Counted from the stretch's first letter, positions 1 to 11,163 are shown. The stretch: DNA of 64,000 bases from Neobacillus sp. PS3-12 (GCF_030915385.1 NZ_CP133268.1:1178001-1242000); one strand, 5' to 3'. Notes: a model not told the origin generated them from the sequence alone. Numbers and translations: made by a program.

Positions 1-437
1 TTATCGGCCTTTGTTGCAACGACGATACATGGTATTTCGTAATGCTTTAGAAAACCATACATCATCCGATCATCTACAGTAGGCGGATGCCTCAGGTCAA
101 CAATCAAAACTGCTGCCCTCAATTGCTCTCTTCTTGTAAAATAAGTTTCAATCATTTTTCCCCATGCTTCTCGTTCCGTTTTGGAAACCTTTGCGTACCC
201 ATAGCCGGGGACGTCAACAAAATGAAGAATTTCATTAATTAAATAAAAATTCAAGGTTTGCGTTTTTCCGGGCTTGGACGAAATCCTGGCCAAGCCCTTC
301 CGATTCAACATCTTATTAATGAAGGACGACTTCCCAACATTGGACCGTCCTGCTAACGCAAACTCCGGAAGTGCGGTTTCCGGGTATTGAGCTGGACTTA
401 CCGCACTAATGATAATCTCAGAACTTGTTACTTTCAT
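1..437 (-). CDS. engB: Ribosome biogenesis GTPase EngB/YsxC (partial, N-terminal 145 residues)
   Basis: This is a small Era/Obg-type GTPase needed for late assembly of the 50S subunit. The C-terminal part lies beyond the window edge. The visible part has the P-loop GRSNVGKS near residue 30, a switch I segment KPGKTQT, the G3 motif DVPGYG and the G4 motif TKAD at the very edge. The ATG start overlaps the lonA stop by 4 bp (ATGA), so the two genes are probably translationally coupled, as in B. subtilis. The identification is firm because all GTPase motifs are present and the lonA-engB order is conserved. Confidence 0.95.
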   Translation of the reverse strand, partial: MKVTSSEIIISAVSPAQYPETALPEFALAGRSNVGKSSFINKMLNRKGLARISSKPGKTQTLNFYLINEILHFVDVPGYGYAKVSKTEREAWGKMIETYFTRREQLRAAVLIVDLRHPPTVDDRMMYGFLKHYEIPCIVVATKAD

Positions 438-2758
438 TTAGCAGCACCTTCAACAAGGGCGTGACGTAGGACTTCATCAACATGTGAAACAATCACAAAG
501 TTCAAATCATTTCTGATCGTTTCAGGAATATCTTCAATATCTTTTTCATTATCCTTTGGAATAATGATTTTCGTTAACCCTGCCCTGTGAGCAGCAAGTG
601 TTTTTTCTTTAAGTCCGCCAATAGGGAGAACTCTTCCTCTTAACGTGATTTCTCCTGTCATTCCAACTTCTCTGTGGATCGCTCTTCCGGTTAGTGCCGA
701 AACAAGCGCAGTGGCGATCGTTATTCCCGCCGAAGGTCCGTCTTTCGGAACCGCACCTTCAGGAACATGAATATGAATATCATATTTTTCATGAAAATCT
801 TCTTCAATTCCAAGTTCCTTTGTTTTTGATCGAACAAAACTAAAAGCCGCTTGTGCAGATTCCTTCATGACATCTCCCAGTTTACCTGTTAAGACGAGCT
901 TTCCTTTACCAGGAGAAAGAGAAACCTCAATTTGCAGGGTATCCCCGCCAACAGTTGTATAGGCAAGTCCAGTTGCAACCCCTACTTGGTCTTCTGCTTC
1001 AGCCTGTCCATAATGGAATCTTGGTTTTCCCAGGAATTCTTCAAGATTCTTATCTGTTATCACCACACGTTTTTTCTCACCAGCAACAACCACCTTTGCG
1101 GTTTTACGGCAAATCGATGCTAACTGACGTTCAAGGCTTCTAACCCCAGCCTCACGTGTATAATAACGAACTACCTTTAGGACAGCTTCATCACGAATTT
1201 GTAAGGTTCCCTTTGAAAGCCCATGCTCCTCAAGCTGCTTTGGCAAGAGATGGTCTTTTACGATATGAACTTTTTCAATTTCTGTATATCCAGCAATTGA
1301 AATGATCTCCATCCGATCAAGCAATGGTCCAGGAATCGTTGCCAGGCTATTTGCCGTTGCAATAAACATAACTTTAGAAAGATCATATGGTTCTTCAATA
1401 TAGTGATCACTAAAATTAAAGTTTTGCTCAGGATCTAATACTTCAAGCATCGCTGAAGAAGGATCTCCACGAAAATCATTTGACATTTTATCGATTTCGT
1501 CTAATAAAAAGACTGGATTGATCGTTCCTGCCTTTTTCATCCCTTGAATAATCCGTCCAGGCATCGCTCCGACATAGGTTCTTCGATGACCGCGAATTTC
1601 GGATTCATCGCGAACCCCTCCTAGCGACACACGAACAAAATTACGTTTTAGTGATTTTGCAATCGAGCGGGCAAGACTTGTTTTACCAACTCCCGGAGGT
1701 CCAGCGAGGCAAAGGATCGGTCCTTTTAATGAATGTGTTAACTGCTGAACAGCTAAATATTCCAATACCCGTTCCTTTACCTTTTCAAGTCCATAATGGT
1801 CGTCGTTTAAAATTTTCTCGGCCCGATGGATATCAAGATCATCCTCCGTTTTATCCTTCCAAGGCAAGCTTAAAAGCCATTCAATATAATTGCGAATCAC
1901 TGAACTTTCAGCAGAGCTGGATGGAATTTTTTCATAGCGGTCAAGCTCTTTTTGTGCTGCCTGCTTCACATGATCCGGCATTCCCGCTTTTTCAATTTTT
2001 TCAGAAAGGTCAGCAATTTCTCCTGTTTTCCCTTCTTTTTCACCTAGCTCTTTCTGAATAGCTTTCATTTGTTCCCGCAAGTAATATTCTTTTTGCGTTC
2101 TTTCCATTGATCGTTTGACGCGCTGACCAATTTTCTTTTCAAGATTTAGTACTTCTTTTTCATTATGAATAATATCGATGACACGATTCATCCGTTCTTT
2201 TACATCGATCGTTTCAAGAATCTCCTGCTTTTCCTTTTGCTTTAATGGCAGATGGGAGGCAATGATATCAGCCATCCGTCCTGGCTCTTCGATGTCTGCA
2301 ACCGATGCATATGTTTCCGCTGAAATTTTTTTGGATAATTTTATGTATTGCTCAAAATAATCAAGCATTGTTCGCATTAAGGCTTCATCTTCAACGTCTT
2401 TTGTATCCTGTTCTTCATATGGTTCAACTGTAACAGCAAGGTAGGTTTCTTCATCGTGAAAAGAAGTTATTTTACCTCTTTGCAAACCTTCAACCAAAAC
2501 TCTGATGGTTCCATTAGGGAGTTTTAGCATTTGCTTCACTTTTGTTACGGTGCCCATATTGTACAAATCGTCTTCAACTGGTTCATCGATGGATATTTCC
2601 TTTTGCGTTGTTAAAAAAATCAAATGGTCATCAACCATTGCCTTTTCAAGGGATTGTATCGATTTTTCGCGACCCACATCTAAATGTAAAACCATTGTAG
2701 GATAAACAAGCAACCCTCGAAGCGGTAGTAGTGGAATTAATATCTCTGTTTTAGCCAC
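434..2758 (-). CDS. lonA: ATP-dependent protease LonA
   Basis: LonA is a cytoplasmic AAA+ serine protease that degrades misfolded and regulatory proteins. The 774 residues match the family length. The order is an N-terminal substrate-recognition domain (about 1-200), a coiled-coil (about 200-250), an AAA+ module with Walker A GPPGVGKT at 353-360 and Walker [10 protein letters not shown], and a C-terminal protease domain with the catalytic serine in DGPSAG (about 677). The start is GTG, chosen because GGAGGTG lies 7 bases upstream. The gene overlaps engB by 4 bp and follows lonB. Confidence 0.97.
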   Translation of the reverse strand: MAKTEILIPLLPLRGLLVYPTMVLHLDVGREKSIQSLEKAMVDDHLIFLTTQKEISIDEPVEDDLYNMGTVTKVKQMLKLPNGTIRVLVEGLQRGKITSFHDEETYLAVTVEPYEEQDTKDVEDEALMRTMLDYFEQYIKLSKKISAETYASVADIEEPGRMADIIASHLPLKQKEKQEILETIDVKERMNRVIDIIHNEKEVLNLEKKIGQRVKRSMERTQKEYYLREQMKAIQKELGEKEGKTGEIADLSEKIEKAGMPDHVKQAAQKELDRYEKIPSSSAESSVIRNYIEWLLSLPWKDKTEDDLDIHRAEKILNDDHYGLEKVKERVLEYLAVQQLTHSLKGPILCLAGPPGVGKTSLARSIAKSLKRNFVRVSLGGVRDESEIRGHRRTYVGAMPGRIIQGMKKAGTINPVFLLDEIDKMSNDFRGDPSSAMLEVLDPEQNFNFSDHYIEEPYDLSKVMFIATANSLATIPGPLLDRMEIISIAGYTEIEKVHIVKDHLLPKQLEEHGLSKGTLQIRDEAVLKVVRYYTREAGVRSLERQLASICRKTAKVVVAGEKKRVVITDKNLEEFLGKPRFHYGQAEAEDQVGVATGLAYTTVGGDTLQIEVSLSPGKGKLVLTGKLGDVMKESAQAAFSFVRSKTKELGIEEDFHEKYDIHIHVPEGAVPKDGPSAGITIATALVSALTGRAIHREVGMTGEITLRGRVLPIGGLKEKTLAAHRAGLTKIIIPKDNEKDIEDIPETIRNDLNFVIVSHVDEVLRHALVEGAAK

Positions 2759-2892
2759 GATTTAGCACCTCCAATTATAATAGTCTTTGTACAAATTCTA
2801 TCTCATTTATAAGTAAGTGTCTAATCTAAGTAGATTTTGTCAATAAGCTAGGACTTCGAACATGATCTGTAAGTTATTTTTCCCTAATATAG

Positions 2893-2932
2893 AAAAAAAC
2901 TTCGGATTGAATTATTCAAACCGAAGTTTTTT
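2893..2932 (-). terminator. Rho-independent terminator after lonB
   Basis: A CTTCGG/CCGAAG stem with a 15-base loop is flanked by A and T runs. It lies just past the lonB stop and would separate lonB from lonA transcription. Confidence 0.8.
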
Positions 2933-2973
2933 CTCTCACTTCCGAGTCTTTCCTATAAAGGTAGCAACTGATA

Positions 2974-4640
2974 TTAAATCGTTTCTTTCTTTGATAATTC
3001 AATGGACGCAGGTATTGAATCATGCTGGCGATGCATGTTAACCAGAGCATGTTCAAACACCTCATTAAGATGTTTAACAGGCACAATATCAATTCCTTCT
3101 ATTTCACCCAAAATGGTTTGTAAATTTTCTGCAGGAATGATGACCGTTTTAGCTCCAGCCTTCCTTGCTGCAACTGTCTTTGGATATACCCCGCCAATTG
3201 GTTTTACGTTACCATGGATCCCTATTTCTCCAGTCATTGCTATTTCATTGTTAATTGGTATCTTATAAATGGCGGAATAGATTCCTGTTGCCATCGCAAT
3301 TCCTGCAGATGGTCCATCAATTGGAACGCCGCCAGGAAAATTAACATGAATATCATACTCATCAGCAGGAACTCCCATTGCCCGTAAAACAGTAATAACA
3401 TTTTCAATCGAACCTCTCGCCATACTCTTCCTGCGAATGGATTTTCCTTGCGTCCCGATGCTTTCTTCATCGACAATTCCAGTAATATTAATGGAACCTT
3501 TTTCTTTAGCCGGAATGGCTGATACTTCAATTTCGAGCAGTGCCCCGAATTTGGCCCATAGACAGCAAGACCATTGACAAGGCCTATTTTTGAATTGGTA
3601 TGAATCTTTCTTTCCATCCTCGGTGACAATTGGCTTGAATGAATGACCCACTCAATTTCCTCATCCTTTATGTAGTTACGATCGTCAGTAATGGCTAGTC
3701 CAGCTGCAATTTGAATCATATTGACAGCTTCTCTGCCGTTTCTCGCATAATTGGCTAATGTATTTAAACCTGTTTCTTTGATAGCTAACTTCACTTTATC
3801 AGCGGCATTTTTTGCTACTTTAAAAATTTCTTCTTCAGTTAACTCTCTAAAGAAAACCTCCATACAACGTGAGCGAATCGCAGGTGGTATCTCACTTGGA
3901 GTCCTGGTTGTTGCCCCGATTAGACGAAAGTCAGCAGGCAGTCCATTTTTAAAAATATCGTGAATATGAGTAGGAATTTGAGTATTTTCTTCATTGTAAT
4001 AGGCACTTTCCAAAAATACTTTTCGATCCTCCAAGACCTTTAGTAATTTATTCATTTGGATTGGATGCAATTCACCTATCTCATCGATAAACAGGACCCC
4101 GCCATGTGCATTTGTTACTGCCCCTTGTTTCGGCTGTGGAATTCCTGCTTGTCCCATTGCCCCTGCCCCTTGATAAATAGGGTCATGGACAGAACCTATT
4201 AATGGGTCTGCAATTCCCCGCTCATCGAATCTTGCTGTTGTTGCATCTAATTCTACAAAAACGGAACTATTTGAAAATGGTGATTTTGCATTCTTTTTTG
4301 CTTCTTCTAACACTAGCCTGGCGGCTGCCGTTTTTCCAACCCCCGGGGGCCCGTAAATAATGACATGTTGTGGATTTGGCCCACAAAGAGCTGCCTTCAA
4401 TGATTTAATTCCATCTTCTTGCCCTACAATATCCTGAAAGCTCGTCGGTCTTACTTTTTCTGAAAGGGGTTCCGTTAATGAAATTGATCTCATTTTTCGT
4501 AATTGTTCCATTTCCTTACGGGATTCTCGATCAATTGAAACTTTTTGTGTCCGCTGATTTTTGAGTAAGTTCCAAAAATAGAGACCGATAATGATACCGA
4601 AAAATAGTTGTATAAATAAGGCAATCCCCGTCCAACTCAT
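2974..4640 (-). pseudogene. lonB: ATP-dependent protease LonB, interrupted by a one-base frameshift
   Basis: LonB is the forespore Lon-like protease of Bacillus. It has an N-terminal membrane segment (about residues 5-23), an AAA+ domain with GPPGVGKT and VLFIDEIGE, and a C-terminal protease domain with the serine in DGPSAG. The sequence reads in one frame to GLAVYGPNSG and then leaves the family sequence. The protease part (ALLEIEVSAIPAKEKGS onward) continues in another frame. One missing base in the C run at 3543-3546 (G4 on the coding strand) explains this. The repaired protein is 555 residues, against about 552 in B. subtilis. As written, the AAA+ part would be made without the active site. 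A sequencing error is more likely than a real lesion, because five other genes here show the same homopolymer defect. Confidence 0.9.
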
Positions 4641-4683
4641 CCAATTCCCTCCTGAAACTTAAATACTAAATAATCATTTCTTC

Positions 4684-4713
4684 TAGTATTTCCGTTAAAA
4701 ACGGGGAATAAAC
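4684..4713 (-). promoter_or_regulatory. Candidate sigma-F promoter of lonB
   Basis: On the minus strand GTTTA is followed after 15 bases by GGAAATACTA, which fits the sigma-F/sigma-G pattern (GYWTA, then GGNRANANT). lonB is a forespore gene controlled by sigma-F in B. subtilis. The site lies about 45 bases upstream of the lonB start. Confidence 0.6.
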
Positions 4714-4740
4714 AAAGAATCTTATATTGTTCAGCCAAAA

Positions 4741-4772
4741 AAATAAGCCAGGCAAATTTGCCTGGCTTTTTA
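4741..4772 (-). terminator. Rho-independent terminator after clpX
   Basis: The AGCCAGGC / GCCTGGCT hairpin at 4746-4767 has A and T runs on both sides and lies directly downstream of clpX. Confidence 0.85.
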
Positions 4773-4778
4773 ACAAAA

Positions 4779-6047
4779 TCATGCAGAAGTTTTTCTTTCC
4801 TCTTCTACAACTGTTCCATCTTCTAAAACTAACTTAGGAAGGCTATTATCGGTTACAGTCTCCTGAGTGATAATACACTTGGTGATATCTTCACGGGAAG
4901 GTAAATCGAACATTACATCAAGCATGATGCCTTCAATAATGGAACGAAGTCCACGTGCACCTGTTTTTCGTTCGATCGCTTTCTTTGCGATTTCTTTTAG
5001 TGCATCCTCTTCAAATTCTAATTCTACATCGTCTAGTTCAAGCATTTTTTGATATTGCTTGACCAAGGCATTCTTCGGTTTTGTTAAAATTTCAATTAAT
5101 GCTGCCTCATCGAGTTGTTCAAGGCTAGCAATAACTGGAAGACGCCCAATGAATTCAGGAATCAATCCAAAACGAAGTAAATCTTCAGGTAAAACCTTGG
5201 AAAGCAGCTCTTTTTGTCCTAATTCAAGCTGCTGCTTGGTATCAGAGCCAAATCCGATGACTTTTTGTCCTAAGCGCCTTTTAATAATCGTTTCTACACC
5301 ATCAAAGGCTCCGCCACAAATAAACAAGATATTGGTTGTGTCGATTTGGATAAATTCTTGATGCGGATGCTTTCTTCCACCTTGAGGCGGAACACTGGCA
5401 ACAGTACCTTCAAGAATTTTTAAAAGTGCTTGCTGTACACCTTCACCGGAAACATCTCTGGTAATGGAAGGGTTTTCTGATTTACGAGCAATTTTATCGA
5501 TTTCATCGATATAGATAATGCCCTTTTCCGCTTTTTCAACATCATAATCAGCAGCTTGGATCAGTTTTAACAAGATATTTTCCACATCTTCACCAACATA
5601 ACCTGCTTCGGTTAGCGATGTTGCATCTGCAATCGCAAATGGAACATTTAAAATTCTCGCCAATGTTTGGGCAAGAAGCGTTTTCCCGCTACCTGTTGGT
5701 CCAATCATACAAATATTACTTTTTGAAAGCTCGATATCATCGATTTTACTATTGGAATTGATCCGTTTGTAGTGGTTGTAAACCGCAACTGAAAGCGATT
5801 TCTTTGCTTGGTCTTGACCAATAACATATTCATCTAAAATTTCACGAATTTCTCTTGGTTTTGGTACATCTTTAAATTCTACTTCTTCTTCTGTTCCAAG
5901 CTCTTCTTCCACAATTTCAGTACACAATTCAATACATTCATCACATATATATACTCCTGGTCCCGCAACTAATTTACGAACCTGATCCTGTGTTTTACCA
6001 CAGAAAGAACACTTTAACTGCCCTTTTTCATCATTAAATTTAAACAT
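4779..6047 (-). CDS. clpX: ATP-dependent Clp protease ATP-binding subunit ClpX
   Basis: ClpX is the AAA+ unfoldase that feeds substrates to ClpP. The 422 residues begin [10 protein letters not shown]. The N-terminal zinc-binding domain has cysteines at 13, 16, 35 and 38. The AAA+ module has Walker A GPTGSGKT (about 117-124), Walker [10 protein letters not shown], the pore loop GYVG and the ClpP-contact loop IGF within KVIGFGSD. The start at 6047 was chosen over an in-frame ATG 21 bases upstream because AAGGGGTG is correctly spaced before it. Neighbours lonB and tig match the B. subtilis order. Confidence 0.97.
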   Translation of the reverse strand: MFKFNDEKGQLKCSFCGKTQDQVRKLVAGPGVYICDECIELCTEIVEEELGTEEEVEFKDVPKPREIREILDEYVIGQDQAKKSLSVAVYNHYKRINSNSKIDDIELSKSNICMIGPTGSGKTLLAQTLARILNVPFAIADATSLTEAGYVGEDVENILLKLIQAADYDVEKAEKGIIYIDEIDKIARKSENPSITRDVSGEGVQQALLKILEGTVASVPPQGGRKHPHQEFIQIDTTNILFICGGAFDGVETIIKRRLGQKVIGFGSDTKQQLELGQKELLSKVLPEDLLRFGLIPEFIGRLPVIASLEQLDEAALIEILTKPKNALVKQYQKMLELDDVELEFEEDALKEIAKKAIERKTGARGLRSIIEGIMLDVMFDLPSREDITKCIITQETVTDNSLPKLVLEDGTVVEEERKTSA

Positions 6048-6419
6048 AATTTCACCCCTTGAAGACATCTTTTCTATACTTTAAAGCAGTGAATGCCGAA
6101 CAACACTAAGAGCTTATTTATTCATACAGCGTTATATGTATTGCATTGTAACATATTTAGGTGATGGACGGGAAATAATAACTCTTGAAAATTGATACTT
6201 AACTAGCACTTGTATTGTTTGACACTCGGTTTAAGATAATTATGTACTCACTTAAGCTTAACCATTTATGATTGGATTAAGTCGGAACATAGTTCACTTT
6301 TTTGATATTCTTTATGTAAAAATATTCCCAGTCCAATTTCCATACTTCTATTATAATATGTAATTTGCTAATTGTATAAAACAAGGCACGATTAAATCGT
6401 GCCTTGTTTTATTGGTTTT
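6048..6419. other. clpX-tig intergenic region
   Basis: This gap of about 370 bases holds no credible ORF. It contains the tig terminator at its right end and a candidate extended -10 element (TGTTACAAT, 6145-6153, minus strand) that could serve clpX, without a convincing -35. I see nothing else in it. Confidence 0.5.
6375..6410 (-). terminator. Rho-independent terminator after tig
   Basis: A perfect 12-base stem (ACAAGGCACGAT at 6381-6392 and its complement at 6396-6407) has a three-base loop and a T-rich 3' side on the minus strand. Confidence 0.9.
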
Positions 6420-7697
6420 TTATTTTTTATTCTCAACAAGGAAGTCAACTGCTTTATTTAGCTTAAGATCAGATGTAATTCCTTCTGTTCCGCCAAGAGC
6501 AGCTTTGATATTTTCAACTGTCATATTATACATTTGAGCCATTTTTTCTAGCTCTGCATTAACATCTTCTTCTGATGCTTCAAGATTTTCTGCTTTCGCA
6601 ATAGCTTCAAGAGTTAAGTTGAACTTAACGCGTTTTTGTGCCTCTTCATTCATTTGCTCACGAAGTGCAGCTTCATCTTGGCCAGAGAATTGGAAGTAAA
6701 GCTCCATATTCATACCTTGCATTTGAAGACGTTGTTCAAATTCCTGCATCATGCGGTTGATTTCAGTATTAATCATCGCTTCTGGAATTTCAACTTCTGC
6801 ATTAGCAGCAGCTTTTTCAACTAGTGTATCACGAAGATGGTGCTCTGCTTCATGTTTTTTGCTATCTTCTAAACGAGTTTTGATTTTTTCTTTTAATTGA
6901 TCAAGTGATTCCACTTCATCATCTGCATCTTTTGCAAATTCATCATCAAGCTCTGGAAGTTCTTTACCTTTGATTTCATGAACAGTTACTTTAAATACAG
7001 CAGGTTGTCCAGCAAGGTCTGCTGCATGATATTCTTCTGGGAATGTTACAGTTACTTCTTTTGCTTCTCCAGCTTTTGTGCCAACTAATTGTTCTTCAAA
7101 GCCTGGAATAAAAGAATTTGAACCTAATTCAAGTGAATAGTTCTCTGCTTTTCCGCCTTCAAAAGCTACATCATTTACAAAGCCTTCGAAGTCAATGACA
7201 ACTGTATCGCCATTTTCTGCTGGGCTATCTTCTTTCACAACAAGCTCAGCATGACGAGTTTGCAATGCTTCTAATTCTTTGTTTACATCTTCATCTGTAA
7301 CATCCGTATCTAACGCTTCAACTTCAAGACCTTTGTATTCGCCTAATTTTACTTCAGGTTTAACAGTAACAGTTGCTTTGAAAATGAAGTTTTTACCTTT
7401 TTCAATTTGCTCTACATCAATACTTGGACGGTCAACAGGTTCAATTCCTGTTTCTTCGATTGCTTCCTCATATGCTTCAGGAAGAAGGATATTAATTGTT
7501 TCTTCGTATAGTGATTCAATACCGAAACGTTTTTCAAACAATGGACGAGGCATTTTTCCTTTACGGAATCCTGGTACGTTTACTTGTTTAACAACTTTTT
7601 TGAATGCTTCATCTAAACCTTCGTTTACCTTTTCTGCACTTACTTCAACAGTAAGTACGCCACTGTTTCCTTCTAACTTTTCCCACTTTGCAGTCAT
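6420..7697 (-). CDS. tig: Trigger factor
   Basis: Trigger factor is the ribosome-bound chaperone and peptidyl-prolyl isomerase that receives nascent chains. The 425 residues begin [10 protein letters not shown]. The N-terminal ribosome-docking domain has the signature [11 protein letters not shown] near residue 45. The FKBP-type isomerase domain follows (about 160-245, with [11 protein letters not shown]), then the helical C-terminal chaperone arms. The start was set at 7697 because GGAGGG lies just upstream of it. An in-frame ATG 36 bases earlier has no ribosome-binding site. Confidence 0.97.
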   Translation of the reverse strand: MTAKWEKLEGNSGVLTVEVSAEKVNEGLDEAFKKVVKQVNVPGFRKGKMPRPLFEKRFGIESLYEETINILLPEAYEEAIEETGIEPVDRPSIDVEQIEKGKNFIFKATVTVKPEVKLGEYKGLEVEALDTDVTDEDVNKELEALQTRHAELVVKEDSPAENGDTVVIDFEGFVNDVAFEGGKAENYSLELGSNSFIPGFEEQLVGTKAGEAKEVTVTFPEEYHAADLAGQPAVFKVTVHEIKGKELPELDDEFAKDADDEVESLDQLKEKIKTRLEDSKKHEAEHHLRDTLVEKAAANAEVEIPEAMINTEINRMMQEFEQRLQMQGMNMELYFQFSGQDEAALREQMNEEAQKRVKFNLTLEAIAKAENLEASEEDVNAELEKMAQMYNMTVENIKAALGGTEGITSDLKLNKAVDFLVENKK

Positions 7698-7822
7698 GCT
7701 ATTTTCCCTCCAACAATCTATTCTCATTTTCATTTTGTAACAAATTGGGTGAATATGTCTTGTCGATCAAGTACTATTCATTATTATGTAAAATCTAATT
7801 TTTTACACAATGCAACCCCTAC

Positions 7823-7850
7823 ATTATAACATAGGTTTGTTTTGTTTCAA
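7823..7850 (-). promoter_or_regulatory. Sigma-A promoter of tig
   Basis: TTGAAA (7845-7850), a 16-base spacer and TATAAT (7823-7828) read on the minus strand, with an extended -10 TG. The promoter lies between ysoA and tig, about 125 bases before the tig start. Confidence 0.75.
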
Positions 7851-7859
7851 CAGCAACAA

Positions 7860-8900
7860 CTAAATTATAGGATAAGAAATTTCTTCTATTTCCTTTATGA
7901 GGTTAGTTGTCGCTTCTAATTCCTCTTTTGATATGTTGTATTCTTCCGTAAACTCGTTGCACTCTGGTTCATTCCCGTAATATTGAAATGCGATAAAATG
8001 AAAACCTGCCGCCCACGCCTTTGGATCTAAAGGCTCTAGAATAAATGGATAGGTAATTAGAAAATGGCGTTCCACTAGACTTTTTATATTTTGAAAAAGT
8101 ATCGGATCGTTATCTTCTAATTTTTCTTGTAAAAGTTCAAGGATTACCTCCATTCTTGGCTGTGAACTTATTTCCGGCAATTTTAGCGGAATAAAGTGGT
8201 TTTGCAGTTTAAATTTATGAACAGTAACTTCTTGATCATATTCTTGATCTTTCAGTAAGTTTAAAAGCATGGTTTTAAAAAATGGATGCCCTGAATCCAG
8301 CAGTAAATATTCTTTAATTTCCTTTAGATATGGTCTAATATTTTTGTCAGCCAATTCAGAAATAAGGAACATTTGTTCATTTGGATCATTCAAAGAATGA
8401 AGATTTAGTTCTTTTCTTTCGCTATCCTCATTCGCTTTTTCCTCTAATTCTTCCTTTTGATCAGAATGCTGTACATTTTCAGCCATTCTCCTGCTTAATT
8501 GGAGAATATTTAAAAAGTGCTCATTCCGCTCTGGAGGGATCTCTTTTTCCTCTAGCAGCGCTTCAATGGTGGTAACAATTTCCGTATACTCATGAAGCTG
8601 CATAAGGATCGTGAGGTAGATGTCAACCATTTGAAAATACTCACCCATACCCAATAAAAGCATTTTTTTCGCAAGACCCTTTGCTTTTTCATAGGAGGCT
8701 GCTTCGAAGTAAGAAAGAACAAGCCCAATGAGGATATCCTCATTTTCCGGATCCAATTCCATGGCATTTTCTAAATAAATAATGGCTTCCCTGTACTTTT
8801 TCGTTTGTAGGCTTTCAAGACCTTTCTCAGTTAAGCGCTTATCAAGCTCGGGAAAGTAGATGATGTTATCTTTTTTCCTTACCGGTTCCCGTTTTTTCAT
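7860..8900 (-). CDS. ysoA: TPR-repeat protein, YsoA-like
   Basis: This 346-residue soluble protein has tetratricopeptide-like helices at about residues 20-130 (for example GLESLQTKKYREAIIYLENA and the LDPENEDI turn that follows). An acidic, Lys/Glu-rich middle follows (about 150-175), then a helical C-terminal half. The position upstream of tig matches ysoA of B. subtilis. The function is not known; TPRs suggest a protein-binding role. There is no signal peptide or membrane segment. Confidence 0.8.
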   Translation of the reverse strand: MKKREPVRKKDNIIYFPELDKRLTEKGLESLQTKKYREAIIYLENAMELDPENEDILIGLVLSYFEAASYEKAKGLAKKMLLLGMGEYFQMVDIYLTILMQLHEYTEIVTTIEALLEEKEIPPERNEHFLNILQLSRRMAENVQHSDQKEELEEKANEDSERKELNLHSLNDPNEQMFLISELADKNIRPYLKEIKEYLLLDSGHPFFKTMLLNLLKDQEYDQEVTVHKFKLQNHFIPLKLPEISSQPRMEVILELLQEKLEDNDPILFQNIKSLVERHFLITYPFILEPLDPKAWAAGFHFIAFQYYGNEPECNEFTEEYNISKEELEATTNLIKEIEEISYPII

Positions 8901-9017
8901 TTCTTTACCGTCCTATTTGTTGTATTGAAAAATAGTTTAGCATGGAAAAAGAAAAAAGACAAAATTAGACAGATTCAGTTTGGTCTATTTCTATCTTCAT
9001 TCGACAAAAGAAAGACA

Positions 9018-9045
9018 CAAAAAAACTCATCTTAAAAAGATGAGT
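9018..9045 (-). terminator. Terminator after tRNA-Arg
   Basis: The hairpin ACTCATCTT / AAGATGAGT is followed by a T run on the minus strand, 23 bases downstream of the tRNA 3' end. Confidence 0.85.
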
Positions 9046-9067
9046 CAACTTTTGATATGTAGTGTAA

Positions 9068-9144
9068 TGGCGTCCCAGGAGGGATTCGAACCCCCGACAC
9101 ACGGCTTAGAAGGCCGTTGCTCTATCCAGCTGAGCTACTGGGAC
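9068..9144 (-). tRNA. tRNA-Arg (anticodon TCT)
   Basis: The minus strand folds as a complete 77-nt tRNA. The acceptor stem is GTCCCAG / CTGGGAC with discriminator G and an encoded CCA. The D arm contains AGCTCAGCTGGATAGAGC. The anticodon stem is ACGGC/GCCGT around loop CTTCTAA, and the T arm contains GGTTCGAATCC. Anticodon TCT reads AGA. The gene stands alone and has its own terminator. Confidence 0.97.
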
Positions 9145-9224
9145 GTGTTTAATTATCTCAAGGACAAGATTTATTATATATGGCTGTTTTTAATATGTCA
9201 ACATTATTTTATTAAAAAAGTATT

Positions 9225-9249
9225 GGAGAGAGAATCCTCCCCTCTCTCC
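9225..9249 (-). terminator. Terminator after ysnB
   Basis: The GGAGAGAG / CTCTCTCC stem is followed on the minus strand by AATACTTTTTT, just past the ysnB stop. Confidence 0.75.
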
Positions 9250-9267
9250 TATATCTTATTACATCGT

Positions 9268-9789
9268 TTACGAATCTGTTCTTGAAAATTCGCGCGCCAA
9301 TTCTCGAATCTCCCTGCCATTTAACTCAAAGACAGATAAGAGAAATTTTCCCTCGAGTACATCAAGAATGACATACGTTTTTTCACGTCGTTCACGTGGC
9401 AAGAGGATACTTCCTGGATTGATAAACAAGATACCATCAATCATTTCTGCTCCTAGTATATGTGAATGACCGAAGCAAACAACATCAGCCCCTACTTCAC
9501 TTGCTCGATAATGAAGGCGCATTAAAGAGGTTTTTACCGAATATTTATGTCCATGCGCAACATATATCTTTTTCCCGCCCACAACTTCAACGCGATCGAT
9601 TGGATACCGTGCATCAAAATCACAATTTCCCCGAACAGCTGCAAAACTATCCATATACCTTTCATCAGCCATTAGCTCTGAGTCACCACAGTGGATCATT
9701 AGATCCACCTCATTTTGGTGCCGCTCCTTTAGTCCCTCAAGCTCCTTTGTAATGCCATGACTGTCACTGACGATCAAAACTTTACTCAT
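9268..9789 (-). CDS. ysnB: YsnB/YfcE-family metallophosphoesterase
   Basis: This is a 173-residue calcineurin-like phosphodiesterase. Metal ligands are visible in order: DSHG (about 8-11), HCGDSE (about 34-39), RGNCD, HGH, GHSH and NPGS. Family members hydrolyse model phosphodiesters with Mn2+; the natural substrate is unknown. The ATG overlaps the rdgB stop by 4 bp (ATGA), indicating coupling in an rph-rdgB-ysnB operon, as in B. subtilis. Confidence 0.9.
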   Translation of the reverse strand: MSKVLIVSDSHGITKELEGLKERHQNEVDLMIHCGDSELMADERYMDSFAAVRGNCDFDARYPIDRVEVVGGKKIYVAHGHKYSVKTSLMRLHYRASEVGADVVCFGHSHILGAEMIDGILFINPGSILLPRERREKTYVILDVLEGKFLLSVFELNGREIRELAREFSRTDS

Positions 9790-10394
9790 GAGGGATCACT
9801 TTCTAAAAAAGAATCAAGAATTTTATCCAGCTTATGAATGGCATTGGCCCTATGGCTTATTTGATTTTTTATAGCAGAGGAAAGCTCTGCCATCGAAAGC
9901 CCTTTTTCGCTGACAAAAAAGATCGGATCATAGCCAAAGCCGTTTGTTCCTCTTCGTTCTCCAAGAATCTTTCCTTCACAAGTTCCAGATACAGTTAAAG
10001 TTTTTTGTCCCGGAGCTGCAAGCGCTAAAGCACAGTAAAACCTCGCTGTCCTTTCACTTTGAGGTATTTCAGACATTTCCTCCAAGACTTTGTCTATATT
10101 TGCTTCATCATTCTTTTGTTCCCCGGCATACCTAGCAGAAAAAATACCAGGCCGACCATCTAAAGCGTCGATCACTAAACCAGAGTCATCACTGATAACC
10201 AGTTTATTCAAGGTTGCTGAAACAGCTTCTGCCTTTAAGATCGCATTTTCTTCAAAGGTATTTCCTGTCTCGTCAATATCTTCTATATCTGGATAATCCA
10301 GCAATGTTCGAATCTCATATCCCCTTGACCTAAAAATATCTTCAAATTCGCGAGCTTTTCCTCGGTTTTTGGTTGCAATGATTACCTCATTCAT
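9786..10394 (-). CDS. rdgB: XTP/dITP diphosphatase (RdgB/HAM1 family)
   Basis: RdgB removes non-canonical purine triphosphates (dITP, XTP) to protect DNA. The 202 residues carry the family motifs: ATKNRGKAREF at the N-terminus, the catalytic region SDDSGLVIDALDGRPG (about 68-83) with SARYAG, and GFGYDPIFFV followed by SHRANA at the C-terminus. The length is typical. It lies 13 bases after rph and overlaps ysnB. The B. subtilis orthologue is ysnA. Confidence 0.95.
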   Translation of the reverse strand: MNEVIIATKNRGKAREFEDIFRSRGYEIRTLLDYPDIEDIDETGNTFEENAILKAEAVSATLNKLVISDDSGLVIDALDGRPGIFSARYAGEQKNDEANIDKVLEEMSEIPQSERTARFYCALALAAPGQKTLTVSGTCEGKILGERRGTNGFGYDPIFFVSEKGLSMAELSSAIKNQISHRANAIHKLDKILDSFLESDPS

Positions 10395-10407
10395 CCCATA
10401 CTCTCCT

Positions 10408-11163
10408 CTATTTTGTCTGTCTGGCTTCTATTTTTTTCGTAATTTCTTCCCCTAATGCATTCTTTTGATGCTCAAACAGCTCCATCAATCCTTCCTGGGC
10501 TACTCCCAGTAACTCCAAAAGCTCTTGTTGCGAAAATGTCGCTTCTTCACCAGTTCCTTGCAGTTCAACGAATTCTCCATTTCCTGTCATCACAATATTC
10601 ATGTCAACCTGTGCACTAGAATCCTCTGAATAATTAAGATCAAGGACTACTTGATTATTTTTTAATATTCCAACGCTTGTTGCTGCAAGAAAATCGATGA
10701 TTGGAAACTTAGATAAAGATTTTTTCGCTGTTAAGTTGTTTAAGGCAAAAGCCATTGCGACAAAAGCACCGGTAATGGAAGCAGTTCGAGTGCCTCCATC
10801 CGCTTGGATCACATCACAATCGATCCAAACTGTTCTTTCTCCGATTGCACTCAAGTCAACGATCGCCCGAAGCGCTCTGCCAATTAGGCGCTGTATTTCC
10901 ATTGTTCTGCCTGTAACCTTACCTTTAGATGATTCTCTAATATTTCTTTGTTCTGTAGCACGGGGCAGCATCGAATATTCTGCCGTTATCCAACCTTTTC
11001 CTTCGCCTCTCATAAATGGGGGAACCCTGTCTTCAATACTCGCCGCACAGATTACTTTTGTATCTCCAACCGATATAAGTACAGACCCCTCTGGATGTTT
11101 TAAATAATTTGTTTCAATATGTATAGGCCTTAATTGAACTGGTTCTCTGCCATCAACACGCAC
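10408..11163 (-). CDS. rph: Ribonuclease PH
   Basis: RNase PH is a phosphorolytic 3'-5' exoribonuclease that trims tRNA precursors. The 251-residue protein begins with a GTG (V/M-RVDGREP) preceded by GGAGGAAATATT, a strong ribosome-binding site. Family motifs include [18 protein letters not shown], the catalytic stretch [19 protein letters not shown] and the conserved [13 protein letters not shown]. The open frame runs about 60 codons further upstream, but that part is translation of a dispersed repeat and is not coding. Confidence 0.95.
   Translation of the reverse strand: MRVDGREPVQLRPIHIETNYLKHPEGSVLISVGDTKVICAASIEDRVPPFMRGEGKGWITAEYSMLPRATEQRNIRESSKGKVTGRTMEIQRLIGRALRAIVDLSAIGERTVWIDCDVIQADGGTRTASITGAFVAMAFALNNLTAKKSLSKFPIIDFLAATSVGILKNNQVVLDLNYSEDSSAQVDMNIVMTGNGEFVELQGTGEEATFSQQELLELLGVAQEGLMELFEHQKNALGEEITKKIEARQTK

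Noticed and set aside
1651..2061. 136-residue plus-strand ORF inside lonA
   Set aside because: It is antisense to a fully conserved gene and has no ribosome-binding site or recognisable domain.
3540..3660. Programmed ribosomal frameshift in lonB
   Set aside because: There is no slippery heptamer plus stimulatory structure, and five other genes show the same type of homopolymer loss.
6048..6419. Plus-strand TTGACA near 6215 as a promoter
   Set aside because: No -10 at proper spacing and no plus-strand gene follows.
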